Below are positions 31,798 to 39,817 of a DNA stretch of 64,000 nucleotides, piece after piece; the first letter of the stretch is position 1, and the number at the start of each line of letters is the position of its first letter. Origin of the DNA: a virus; the IMG/VR virus record IMGVR_UViG_3300033182_000581, positions 1 through 64,000 of that record; one strand, 5' to 3'. The notes below the pieces were generated by a model. The model was not told the origin of the DNA, searched no databases, and saw only the letters and a list, made by a program, of their open reading frames with translations. Position numbers and translations under genes: made by a program.

Positions 31798-34700
31798 ATG
31801 GCGTTAAAAGATTTAAAATCAGACCTTTCAAAATTTAGGATGCCAAAGAAAGAACCTTTGGAGGGAAACGCCCGCGTTGATGTTAATAAAAATCAAAATT
31901 TAACACCATTGGATTCTCTTGTAAATGGATTACCAACCCCATCAAAACCTAATAAAACAACTGATAAAAGGGGAGTTGATGTTAATAAAACAAATCAAAC
32001 TCCAATTACACCTAATTATGATGGTTACTACAAACAAACACCACCAGGTTCTCCAAAGATAGAATCTGTAACTAAAATAGAACCATTCAAAGGGGAAACA
32101 ACACCTCCTGAAATAAAACAAGGTGATAAATTCAAAGGTGAAACATCAGTTGAACCAATGAATAGGGAATCTAAGTTCTTAGGTGAAACAACACCAACGA
32201 GAGATAATAATACACCTGTATCACCAAATTGGGAAGGGTATTATACAGACCAAATACCTAATGCAACTGATACATCTAAGATAAAACAAGGTGATAAATT
32301 CAAAGGTGAAACAAATCCAACACCAATGGATAATTCGGAAAAGTTCAAAGGGGAAACAACACCTACTGAAATAAATCAAACCGAAAAGTTCAAAGGTGAA
32401 ACAACACCTACTGAAATAAATCAAACCGAAAAGTTCAAAGGGGAAACAGACCCTAAACCAATGAGCTTAGAGGAAAGATTCTTAGGTGAAACAGAACCTA
32501 ATAAAATGGATAACTCACCAAATTATTTAGGCCAAACCGAACCTAACAAAATGGATAATTCCGAAAAGTTCTTAGGAGAAACAAATCCAACTCAAATGGA
32601 TAATTCCGAAAAGTTCTTAGGAGAAACAACTCCTAAGAGTGAGAACAATACTGGTCAATTCTTAGGTGAAACAAACCCAACTCCTATGAGTTTGGAAGAA
32701 CGATTTTTAGGTGAAACAACACCAAACGAAGTAAATCAGAATGAAAAGTTCAAAGGAGAAACTGAACCTACTGAAGTAACACAAGGTGATAAGTTCAAAG
32801 GTAGTGTTGAAGTTGAAAAAGTAACACAAGGTGATAAGTTCAAAGGTGAAACTGAACCTACTGAATTTAATAATACATCAAACTTTGTTAGGTTTAGTAA
32901 TGAAGAGATTTCATCTCCATTTGCTACTGAACCTAATAAGATGAATTTGGATGCTAAGTTCTTAGGTGAAACTGATACTAAACCAATGAGTTTAGAGGAA
33001 AGGTTCTTAGGAGAAACTACACCAACTCATAAAGATAGTACAGGACAATTCTTAGGTGAAACCACTCCTACTGAAGTAGAACAGGGTGATAAGTTTAAAG
33101 GTGAAACTGAGCCTACTGTTATGAGTTTGGGTGATAAGTTTAAAGGTGAAACAACACCTGATAGATTTCCATACATTCTAAGACAAGAGAATCAGGGTAA
33201 AGAGCCAGGTGAAGTTAATTATTTTTCTGATATACATGCAACTGGATTTACATCGAAATTTGAAAGTAAAGAGCAGAGTAAGTTTGTTGGTATCAACCCA
33301 GACAATACTCAGTTTGATGGAGCAACATCTCTATATGGTAAACTTGGTTTAACAAACTTTATTGTTGATGATGACGCGACTGGGTTCACTAAAGATATGT
33401 TCCCAATTGGTAGTTCTAAAAAACCATCACAATTTATAGGTGTTGATTCGGCAGGAACTATTTTTGATGAAAAGGCATCCGATTATAGTAACACTAAAAG
33501 TTTATACGAAGGGTTATCTTATAGACCTGGTTATGGTAGATTTAAGTTTGATAAAGAAACTGGAAACGTACAACGATATTCCGAAAGTAACAAATACTTA
33601 ATAGATAATGAGTTGACACGATTAGGAATTTCTCAACTACAAGAAATGAGAAGTTCACCATCATTCTTAGATAAGATGTATGATAAATACAACCTAAGAG
33701 ATGACTCATTTAATTTAGGAACTGCTGCATTTGCCCATCCACTAATTTTAAGAGGTATCCAAAGACAAGGTATTGATAAAGGTGAACCACAGAAGTGGGG
33801 ATTTGGATTCCCAGTAGACGATGGTTTAGTTAGAGGTGGTATTGTAACTGCAACGGATAGGGCAGTTGTAGATGCAGTACGATTGGGTAAATGGATGATT
33901 TCAGTACAAGGTTTATTGTGGGGAATCAAAAACTTAGGGTTACAACAATCGAATCCAAATGTAGAAACTGTAACTGGTAAACGATTAACAAAAGTTTGGA
34001 CTCCTATAAACACAATCGCATCATCAATTAGTGGATTTATTGGATTACATCCACGTAGACATGGAATCTTACCATTACCAGAATCTGCAAATCCTGAAAA
34101 ATATGAAACTGTACAAAAAGGTAAACGGATTACGCATATTGAAGACCCAGCATTAGCAGCTCCAATTACAGGAAACCGATTGGTTGGGTTATGGGCAGAA
34201 TCATTCATAACAATTAAGGATACTTCAAAATCACAAACATTTAATGGCTCACCATTTGCAAGATTACAATCATTAGGAGGCCCTAATTCATTATATGGGT
34301 TGATTCCAGGTGGTAGAGTTCCTACTCGAAATGAAAATACACGACCTAATGATTTCATTGGATACACTATATTCAATCAATACGCAACGTTTAGATTGGA
34401 GAGTGATGGTAGTAGAGTTGTAGAAGGAAGTACCAAAGCATTAGATGTTTTAAACTTAGGAACATCTGAAGATAATTTTGGTAAGAAAACCAAGTTAGGT
34501 AAGAAAATAAAAAGTTATACAAAGTTTGCACCAAATCAAAAATCAACATCAGACCCTAATTTTGCCATTAACAAAATGGCAGGTAAAAATTATGATGATG
34601 AATCACCATATAACCCAAAAGGAGAACAATTTGACCCTGATAAGACTCCTTTAGGCGTAAAAGCAAACGACCTACCAGCTTCTTTTAAGAATAATACTAA

Positions 34701-35517
34701 AAATACTGAAGGTAAATCACATCCAATAGAAAAGAACGATACTGCAGCCGAAATCATAAAAAATTATGAAACTATGGCGTATGGTAGTATTCCAAAAAGA
34801 GAGGCTGGAAATCCTTCGTTTAATGATTTTAGAAGTTCATTGGCGGGTGATGAAAAGAAAAGAGCCGATAAATCAGATTATACCAATAAACACATCCATA
34901 CAAGAGTTGGGTTTGCAAATTATGGGCCGGGAAGAGATTTAAAAGATTGGTCTGATGGGTTAACCGCCGACCCCATAATTAGGAATGAGATTGGTAAGTT
35001 CGCGCAAAACGATTTAGTGCACTTTTGGGTTCAAGAATATTCAGAAGGTGTTGCATCACAAATACAATTTAGAGGAACAATCACAGGTCTTACTGATACA
35101 TTCTCACCATCGTGGGATGCTATTAAATTTGGTGGTAGAGCAGACCAGGGATACAAATATGGTACATTCGAAAGAAGTGTATCATTTAACTTCCAAGTTT
35201 ATGCAACATCGAGAGATGATATGGCCCCTATGTGGAAGAAGTTAGAAAGATTATCCACTATGACAATGCCACAATACGCAGGTACGGAAGGTTATAATGG
35301 TACTTTGGTTAAGTTTAGAGTCGGTGATTTGTATAAAAGTAAATTAGCATTTATTGATTCACTAACATATACAATTTCAGATGATGCGCCGTGGGATATT
35401 AATTTAGATGGTAAATTAGGTGAACTTCCAATGGGAGTTGAAGTTGCTATCGGATTTAAAGTATTAGATGCTAAAAGACCTCAATACAAACAAACGGTAT
35501 ATGATTGGAGTATTTAA
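31798..35517 (+). CDS. Baseplate protein with about 21 F-K/L-G-E-T repeats, gp48/gp54-like C-terminus
   Basis: 1,239 residues with GGGGGA upstream, 3 nt after the tape measure gene. Residues about 95-455 hold roughly 21 copies of a 14-17-residue unit centred on KFKGET or RFLGET. The middle (about 470-1000) contains glycine-rich unknown regions. The C-terminal 200 residues (LVHFWVQEYSEGVASQIQFRG onward, then GYKYGTFERSVSFNFQVYA, YNGTLVKFRVGDLYKSKLAF and DDAPWDINLDG) resemble tail tube cap or tube-initiator proteins of T4-like baseplates. The C-terminal resemblance and gene order support a tube-proximal baseplate role; the repeat function is unknown. Confidence 0.6.
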   Translation: MALKDLKSDLSKFRMPKKEPLEGNARVDVNKNQNLTPLDSLVNGLPTPSKPNKTTDKRGVDVNKTNQTPITPNYDGYYKQTPPGSPKIESVTKIEPFKGETTPPEIKQGDKFKGETSVEPMNRESKFLGETTPTRDNNTPVSPNWEGYYTDQIPNATDTSKIKQGDKFKGETNPTPMDNSEKFKGETTPTEINQTEKFKGETTPTEINQTEKFKGETDPKPMSLEERFLGETEPNKMDNSPNYLGQTEPNKMDNSEKFLGETNPTQMDNSEKFLGETTPKSENNTGQFLGETNPTPMSLEERFLGETTPNEVNQNEKFKGETEPTEVTQGDKFKGSVEVEKVTQGDKFKGETEPTEFNNTSNFVRFSNEEISSPFATEPNKMNLDAKFLGETDTKPMSLEERFLGETTPTHKDSTGQFLGETTPTEVEQGDKFKGETEPTVMSLGDKFKGETTPDRFPYILRQENQGKEPGEVNYFSDIHATGFTSKFESKEQSKFVGINPDNTQFDGATSLYGKLGLTNFIVDDDATGFTKDMFPIGSSKKPSQFIGVDSAGTIFDEKASDYSNTKSLYEGLSYRPGYGRFKFDKETGNVQRYSESNKYLIDNELTRLGISQLQEMRSSPSFLDKMYDKYNLRDDSFNLGTAAFAHPLILRGIQRQGIDKGEPQKWGFGFPVDDGLVRGGIVTATDRAVVDAVRLGKWMISVQGLLWGIKNLGLQQSNPNVETVTGKRLTKVWTPINTIASSISGFIGLHPRRHGILPLPESANPEKYETVQKGKRITHIEDPALAAPITGNRLVGLWAESFITIKDTSKSQTFNGSPFARLQSLGGPNSLYGLIPGGRVPTRNENTRPNDFIGYTIFNQYATFRLESDGSRVVEGSTKALDVLNLGTSEDNFGKKTKLGKKIKSYTKFAPNQKSTSDPNFAINKMAGKNYDDESPYNPKGEQFDPDKTPLGVKANDLPASFKNNTKNTEGKSHPIEKNDTAAEIIKNYETMAYGSIPKREAGNPSFNDFRSSLAGDEKKRADKSDYTNKHIHTRVGFANYGPGRDLKDWSDGLTADPIIRNEIGKFAQNDLVHFWVQEYSEGVASQIQFRGTITGLTDTFSPSWDAIKFGGRADQGYKYGTFERSVSFNFQVYATSRDDMAPMWKKLERLSTMTMPQYAGTEGYNGTLVKFRVGDLYKSKLAFIDSLTYTISDDAPWDINLDGKLGELPMGVEVAIGFKVLDAKRPQYKQTVYDWSI
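32085..33161 (+). repeat. Region encoding about 21 FxGET repeats
   Basis: Degenerate tandem DNA/protein repeat. The consensus unit is (K/R)F(K/L)GETxPTxMxxx. Some neighbouring units are almost identical in DNA (for example around 32345-32445), indicating recent duplication. Confidence 0.88.
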
Positions 35518-35520
35518 GAT

Positions 35521-35817
35521 ATGAACAGATACGAAAACATACAGATATTAAAAACTGAATTGGGTAAGAGATATAAAAAAACTATTAAATATCCTATCAT
35601 TGAAAAGAATGAAAATGATATTTATATAGTAGGTTCACAAGGTGATAGATTGGATAATATTGCACACAAATATTATAAAGATAGTACGTTATGGTGGATT
35701 ATAGCTCGAGCTAATAACATTGGTAAGGGTAGTTTATCAGTACCAATCGGAACACAAATAAGAATTCCATATAACTATCTAAACATTATTGATGAATATA
35801 GAAAACTAAACGGATAA
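35521..35817 (+). CDS. LysM-like baseplate protein, gp53-like
   Basis: 98 residues. IVGSQGDRLDNIAHKYYKDSTLWWIIARANN is a LysM-type fold segment, followed by VPIGTQIRIPYNYLNII, as in the T4 gp53 family and P2 gpX-like tail proteins. It is half the length of T4 gp53 (196). It lies in the baseplate operon 3 nt after the previous gene. It probably joins wedge or hub parts and may contact peptidoglycan. Confidence 0.75.
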   Translation: MNRYENIQILKTELGKRYKKTIKYPIIEKNENDIYIVGSQGDRLDNIAHKYYKDSTLWWIIARANNIGKGSLSVPIGTQIRIPYNYLNIIDEYRKLNG

Positions 35818-35823
35818 TAAGTT

Positions 35824-37662
35824 ATGTCATTTAATTTTACACCTGGATTTGGTATTGCAGGCCCTACTTTAGAGAAAAGGGTAGATAAGATTAAAGGTAG
35901 AGAGGTTAATTGGAATTATCAAAAATACGCATACTTTTATCTAACTACATCAGACTACAGCCCACCATCGGTCGGCGATGCAAAGGATTCGGATTCAGTA
36001 TTTAATTTAATACCACGAAAAGGATTTTCTGTTGGGATTCCACCAACTGGTGGCCACCTATCACTTTATACAAGTCCTGAGGAAAACGCAAGACGATTCA
36101 AAAAACACATAACATCCGCAACTATTACATTAGATGGTGGTGGTGATATCTATAACTCATTTATTAGAGAGTTTGAAATTGAATTTAAAGTATATACACT
36201 TGCTGATTTAGAATTAGTTGAAAACGACCTTTTTAAATTGGGTGCTAAAGCAACCGTAAAATATGGGTGGAAAGGTTCATCGGAAGCGGGTGAATCTGCT
36301 GAGGCCACAATATCAATTTACAATTTTGGGTATTCAATGGATGCGGATGGTTCTTTTAATTGTAATATTAAAGGATTAGAAGGAGATGCATTTGCAGGTG
36401 CTACAAGGGTCGGTGGTACTATAAAACTAACACCCGATGAATCCAAAACCCTAAGTGAAGAAGGTGCAAACCCCGCAAACCTATCTATGGCACTTATCGC
36501 AAAATATAAAACTGCACATGGTTTATCTGCAGATGACGATGCATCGGATTCAAGTGTTGGATGGGGAAGTCTTATAAAGAAAAACCACGATGGTGTTGAT
36601 TATTATATGTTAGGTATCAAAGAAGTTGGCCAGGGTGAAGGTATACTTGGTAGGGTACTTGATGCCCCACTTAGAGTTGCTATGGTAAGATTAGAAGATA
36701 TAGTAAACCTTGCAAATAAGCTAAGTGGTGATTCTGAAGATAAATCATTTCAGTTTCACGGAACACATCATACCATTTCACCATCACGTTCAGAATATGG
36801 CTCTGCAGACCCAAGAAAGTTTATATTACCTGGTGCTATGGCAGATTATGGTAAGGGAGCGGAAGATATCAAACGTAATGCACCTTCGGGTAATAGTATC
36901 AAAAATATTTTAGTTTCAATAACACATCTAACAAAAAAATTTGATTCTTTAAGTACTACTGTAAATGAAAAACAACAACCACCTGTTGTATCAAAATTAT
37001 TAAAGGCAATTGGCGCTGATTTAAAACGTTTAACAGGTGGTTTGGTTGATTTACAAATTGTACCTTTAGACCCCAAAAATCCAGATGGTACATATGAGAT
37101 ATTTAATAATACTGAGATTCAAAAACTACCACCAAAACCACCATTTGTATTTCCGGGAATTGGTGAAGATTCTATCGTAAAAGAAATTAGTATAGATACT
37201 GAATTTGATATGGATACTATGTTAATGATGACAGTTGGTAATGTTAAAAGTGGTGCATTTAATCTGCGACCACTACAAGTAGCATATCCGGAAATACCAA
37301 AAATACCACTATCCCCAAAAAAGAAAGAGGCTAAAAAAGAGGCAAAAGAAGCCCCAACTAAAAAAGGAATTGGTAAAGATGGTATTGATGATGAACGTGC
37401 AAGTTCTATTGCATCGGGTATGGCACAAGTATTGGCAGATGACCCAAATGGTACAATGGTAACAATTCCATTACAAATAAAATTAGGTATCAAAATAGAT
37501 GGTATAGAAGGAATTAACTTTTTAGCACCTGTAAGTGTAGATAGATTACCATCTAGATATAAGGATAATTGTAAGTTTTTAGTTACTGCGTTAGAACATT
37601 CATTTGATGGAGATGGTGGATGGGAAACTGATATTAAAACTGCTATGAAGATAGGTAAGTAA
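35824..37662 (+). CDS. Baseplate hub-like structural protein
   Basis: 612 residues. ITSATITLDGGGDIYNSFIREFEIEF, AKATVKYGWKG and ISIYNFGYSMDADGSFNCNIKGLEG form a beta-rich pattern seen in hub or spike-base proteins of contractile tails. A Lys/Glu/Ala linker lies near residue 500, followed by a conserved IPLQIKLGIKIDGIEGINF and a final VTALEHSFDGDGGWETDI, resembling gp27/gpD-type hub ends. No lysozyme motif was seen. The call is from fold pattern and operon position; orthology to gp27 or gp5 is not established. Confidence 0.55.
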   Translation: MSFNFTPGFGIAGPTLEKRVDKIKGREVNWNYQKYAYFYLTTSDYSPPSVGDAKDSDSVFNLIPRKGFSVGIPPTGGHLSLYTSPEENARRFKKHITSATITLDGGGDIYNSFIREFEIEFKVYTLADLELVENDLFKLGAKATVKYGWKGSSEAGESAEATISIYNFGYSMDADGSFNCNIKGLEGDAFAGATRVGGTIKLTPDESKTLSEEGANPANLSMALIAKYKTAHGLSADDDASDSSVGWGSLIKKNHDGVDYYMLGIKEVGQGEGILGRVLDAPLRVAMVRLEDIVNLANKLSGDSEDKSFQFHGTHHTISPSRSEYGSADPRKFILPGAMADYGKGAEDIKRNAPSGNSIKNILVSITHLTKKFDSLSTTVNEKQQPPVVSKLLKAIGADLKRLTGGLVDLQIVPLDPKNPDGTYEIFNNTEIQKLPPKPPFVFPGIGEDSIVKEISIDTEFDMDTMLMMTVGNVKSGAFNLRPLQVAYPEIPKIPLSPKKKEAKKEAKEAPTKKGIGKDGIDDERASSIASGMAQVLADDPNGTMVTIPLQIKLGIKIDGIEGINFLAPVSVDRLPSRYKDNCKFLVTALEHSFDGDGGWETDIKTAMKIGK

Positions 37663-38294
37663 TGGCTGATAAACGAAAAAGAATATATTATACAAAGGCA
37701 CAAATCACTAATGGTTTAAAAACTCCTGGTGGTGAGTGGATGTACACCGATGGTACTGAATATATTGGTCAATACCATAGATATACTACTGGTGAAGTAT
37801 TTACAGATGCATCATATGTAGAGGGTAAGTCCAGAATCCTAATACCATTTGTTAATTTGAAAGAAAAATTTGAAGATAACGAATTGGGTATTGATTTTGC
37901 CAAAAACTTTGAATATGATGGTTTAAAACCAGATTACGTTAAAAAAAGTTTAACACCAAACTCAAAATCAGAACAACCCAAAGATAAAGATTATACTAAT
38001 GGGTATATGATACGATATTTTGCTCATAAACGAAATGATAATCAAATAATAGAACTAAATAGTGAAGGATATGGTCAAGTGGGTACTGAAGATGGATTAG
38101 ATAAAGCAATTTGGGAAAATTTTAAAATCAAATGGAAAATATCAGGTCCTGATAAGGATATATTAGATTCACAAGGTAACATAAAAGAAAGTGGTATTAT
38201 TGATACTAATATCAGAACCATCAATTACGAATCAGAGAAGTATCCTGCAATAAAAGATTATATCACCGATTTTAGGCAATTCTCTAAAGCCTAA
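37662..38294 (+). CDS. Baseplate-operon hypothetical protein
   Basis: 210 residues, start overlapping the previous stop codon by one base (TAATG), so coupled to the hub-like gene. RIYYTKAQITNGLKTPGGEW and GTEYIGQYHRYTTGEVFTDASY form a recognisable N-terminal domain. The remainder is polar. I have no firm family; the motif is one I associate with baseplate-adjacent proteins in marine T4-like phages. It is the last gene of the late block before the promoter type changes. Confidence 0.6.
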   Translation: MADKRKRIYYTKAQITNGLKTPGGEWMYTDGTEYIGQYHRYTTGEVFTDASYVEGKSRILIPFVNLKEKFEDNELGIDFAKNFEYDGLKPDYVKKSLTPNSKSEQPKDKDYTNGYMIRYFAHKRNDNQIIELNSEGYGQVGTEDGLDKAIWENFKIKWKISGPDKDILDSQGNIKESGIIDTNIRTINYESEKYPAIKDYITDFRQFSKA

Positions 38295-38296
38295 AA

Positions 38297-38353
38297 CTTA
38301 ACGATTTCTTAACATTAGAAATTTGGAAAATCAAAGCACATTTCTTATCTTTA
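38297..38353 (+). promoter_or_regulatory. Promoter with TTAAC direct-repeat element, copy 1
   Basis: Upstream element CTTAAC-GATTT-CTTAAC, then ATTAGAAATTTGG, then N19 and a -7 element TATCTTTA at 38346-38353. The TTAAC units are 11 bp apart, one helical turn. The core is shared with copies at 38719 and 55233. Confidence 0.7.
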
Positions 38354-38376
38354 CTATGTAATAAAAGAGATAAGTT

Positions 38377-38715
38377 ATGATAGTAAAGAACGAAAGATTC
38401 CAAGTGACCAACGAATTGATTGGTAAGTACATCAACCGAGTGTTGTATTCAGATGTTGACCCTGTGGGTAAGATTGTAGGTATCAAAGGTAAGACCAAGG
38501 TACTGATTCAGCCAGTTTACGCTAGTGAGAACAAAACCAAAACGGAATACATCCCAGGTGGTTTTGCTGGACATTGTACGAATATGTATGACCAATCATA
38601 TGAGTTCTACGAAGATGGTGAGGTCTTTGAGGCCAGTTTGAGTAAGAGTTCTATGAAGAACCGATTTTGGGTTATTGGCGACAATCCTCGTAAATTCTAC
38701 GACTACAACTTCTAA
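38377..38715 (+). CDS. Hypothetical protein under TTAAC-type promoter
   Basis: 112 residues, weak GAGATAAG-type leader. VTNELIGKYINRVLYSDVDPVGKIVGIKGKTKVLIQPV suggests a small beta-barrel, and the C-terminus KNRFWVIGDNPRKFYDYNF is aromatic. Not recognised. It is the only gene between two copies of the TTAAC promoter, so it is regulated separately from the late genes upstream. DNA style changes here too, with more CGA/CGT arginine codons than in the late genes. Confidence 0.6.
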   Translation: MIVKNERFQVTNELIGKYINRVLYSDVDPVGKIVGIKGKTKVLIQPVYASENKTKTEYIPGGFAGHCTNMYDQSYEFYEDGEVFEASLSKSSMKNRFWVIGDNPRKFYDYNF

Positions 38716-38718
38716 AAG

Positions 38719-38774
38719 TTTAACAATTTCTTAACATTAGAAATTTGGAAAAGTAAAAAAAAGTGGTACTTTAG
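38719..38774 (+). promoter_or_regulatory. Promoter with TTAAC direct-repeat element, copy 2
   Basis: TTTAAC-AATTT-CTTAAC, ATTAGAAATTTGG, 18-nt spacer, then TACTTTAG at 38767-38774. The -7 region overlaps a short inverted repeat TACT-TT-AGTA. Confidence 0.7.
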
Positions 38775-38813
38775 TACTGTAAGATTGAGAGTTAAACAAT
38801 AAATAAATAAAAA

Positions 38814-39086
38814 ATGACTTACGCAGAATTAAATCAGATGAGTATTGAACAACTACGAGCGTTAAACTCAAAAGTAGTTGAAGTAATTAAGATGAAACGC
38901 AGTGAGGCTGCAATGGACATTAAGGAAGAACTTTATGTTGGTGCTAATGTAAAAGTTAACCATCCCAAGTTGATGGGTAAACAACTCCGAGTCGAGAAAA
39001 TCAACCGAACTAAAGCAGTTCTCAAAGTGTTGAATGGTTACGGAACTTATACTGTTCCAATGAGTATGATTGAAGTAAATAAGTAA
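38814..39086 (+). CDS. Small KOW-like conserved phage protein
   Basis: 90 residues with no Shine-Dalgarno (an A/T-rich leader precedes the ATG). MSIEQLRALNSKVVEVIK is helical. VGANVKVNHPKLMGKQLRVEKINRTKAVLKVLNG followed by TYTVPMSMIE is a small beta-barrel resembling KOW/SH3-type nucleic-acid-binding modules. I associate the sequence with conserved small proteins of marine T4-like phages without a known function. It is the first of five very short genes read as one operon. Confidence 0.68.
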   Translation: MTYAELNQMSIEQLRALNSKVVEVIKMKRSEAAMDIKEELYVGANVKVNHPKLMGKQLRVEKINRTKAVLKVLNGYGTYTVPMSMIEVNK

Positions 39087-39089
39087 GAT

Positions 39090-39308
39090 ATGGCTATTGT
39101 AAGTAAACCCCAAACAATCGGAATCGAAATAGATTTGACAGGCCCACAAGGTAACGCTTTTTACCTTTTGGGTACTGCTAAGAACCTCGCCAAACAATTA
39201 GGTTTGAATGGTAACCAAATTATGGAAGAAATGATGAGTGGTGATTACGAAAACCTTCTTCAAGTGTTTGATAAGAACTTCGGTTCAATAGTAACCCTTT
39301 ACCGATAA
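39090..39308 (+). CDS. Small conserved phage protein
   Basis: 72 residues, 3 nt after the previous gene. IEIDLTGPQGNAFYLLGTAKNLAKQLGLN and MMSGDYENLLQVFDKNFGSIVTLYR are a pattern I recognise from widespread short proteins of T4-like marine phages; no function is known. It is co-transcribed with its neighbours from the TTAAC promoter. Confidence 0.68.
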   Translation: MAIVSKPQTIGIEIDLTGPQGNAFYLLGTAKNLAKQLGLNGNQIMEEMMSGDYENLLQVFDKNFGSIVTLYR

Positions 39309-39311
39309 ATT

Positions 39312-39527
39312 ATGTTAGTAACTAAAAAATCCCCTATTAGTGGAAATTTAAATTCAATGGAGCTTCCAATTACGGAAGCTCAGTTGGAGGCTCACCGAAA
39401 TGGTGAGTTGGTTCAGAATGTGTTCCCAACACTTTCAGTTGAGGAGCGTGAGTTTTTGGCGAGTGGTATCTCTCCAAAAGAGTGGAACGATTTGTTTGGT
39501 AATTATACGGAAGATGAGTTGGTATAA
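39312..39527 (+). CDS. Small conserved phage protein
   Basis: 71 residues, 3 nt after the previous stop. It has KSPISGNLNSMELPITEAQLEAHRNGELVQNVFP and LSVEEREFLASGISPKEWNDLFG, typical of small uncharacterised phage proteins. The N-terminal segment has no cysteines, unlike some zinc-ribbon relatives. Its last 14 nt overlap the SWIM gene. Confidence 0.66.
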   Translation: MLVTKKSPISGNLNSMELPITEAQLEAHRNGELVQNVFPTLSVEEREFLASGISPKEWNDLFGNYTEDELV

Positions 39528-39726
39528 AGCACCACCCAATACTTCATGGTATTATCGTGAAATGGGTAGTAGGAACAAAAAGACTGGAAAGTTATCTTAC
39601 TATACCGTAAAGGTAACCGATTACAAAATTGTAGATTGTGAATGTAAAGCAAGAGAGTTCAATCGTTACTCACCTTGTAAACATATGAAACGATTACATC
39701 AAAAATTATCACATTTAGATATATGA
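39514..39726 (+). CDS. SWIM-type zinc-finger microprotein
   Basis: 70 residues starting at MSWYKAPPN inside the previous gene. A longer in-frame reading from 39400 is only a shadow of that gene. DCECKAREFNRYSPCKHMKRL fits the SWIM signature CxC-x10-CxH, a zinc-binding module that mediates DNA or protein contacts. YYTVKVTDYKIVDCEC is the usual preceding strand pair. It is almost only a SWIM domain, without helicase or transposase partners. Function inferred only as nucleic-acid or protein binding. Confidence 0.78.
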   Translation: MSWYKAPPNTSWYYREMGSRNKKTGKLSYYTVKVTDYKIVDCECKAREFNRYSPCKHMKRLHQKLSHLDI

Positions 39727-39800
39727 GTTGGTATCAATTAGAAATAGAAGCAGATAAGTACGAAGAGTTGCAGGAATTACTTTTGGAATTATCAGAATAA
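39723..39800 (+). CDS. 25-residue microprotein
   Basis: Starts with ATGA overlap on the SWIM stop codon and encodes MSWYQLEIEADKYEELQELL plus LELSE, a single acidic helix. The first four residues (MSWY) repeat those of the SWIM protein. The -33 box of the next promoter lies inside it. Coupled translation is plausible; function unknown. Confidence 0.5.
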   Translation: MSWYQLEIEADKYEELQELLLELSE

Positions 39801-39813
39801 TTTCGTATATTTG
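39782..39813 (+). promoter_or_regulatory. Host-type promoter TTTGG-N19-TATATTTG, leaderless
   Basis: -33 TTTGG at 39782-39786 and -7 TATATTTG at 39806-39813. The ATG follows 4 nt later, so the mRNA is predicted to start at or next to the start codon. Confidence 0.72.
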
Positions 39814-39817
39814 TTAG

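Noticed and set aside
33633-34376. Minus-strand frame of 247 codons
   Set aside because: It lies wholly within the long baseplate gene on the + strand and has no promoter, ribosome site or recognisable domain.
37119-37703. Minus-strand frame of 194 codons
   Set aside because: Antisense to the hub-like gene and its coupled neighbour; composition is a shadow of the + strand codons.
39400-39513. Upstream extension of the SWIM protein
   Set aside because: It overlaps the preceding gene in another frame; the domain and MSWY start fit from 39514.
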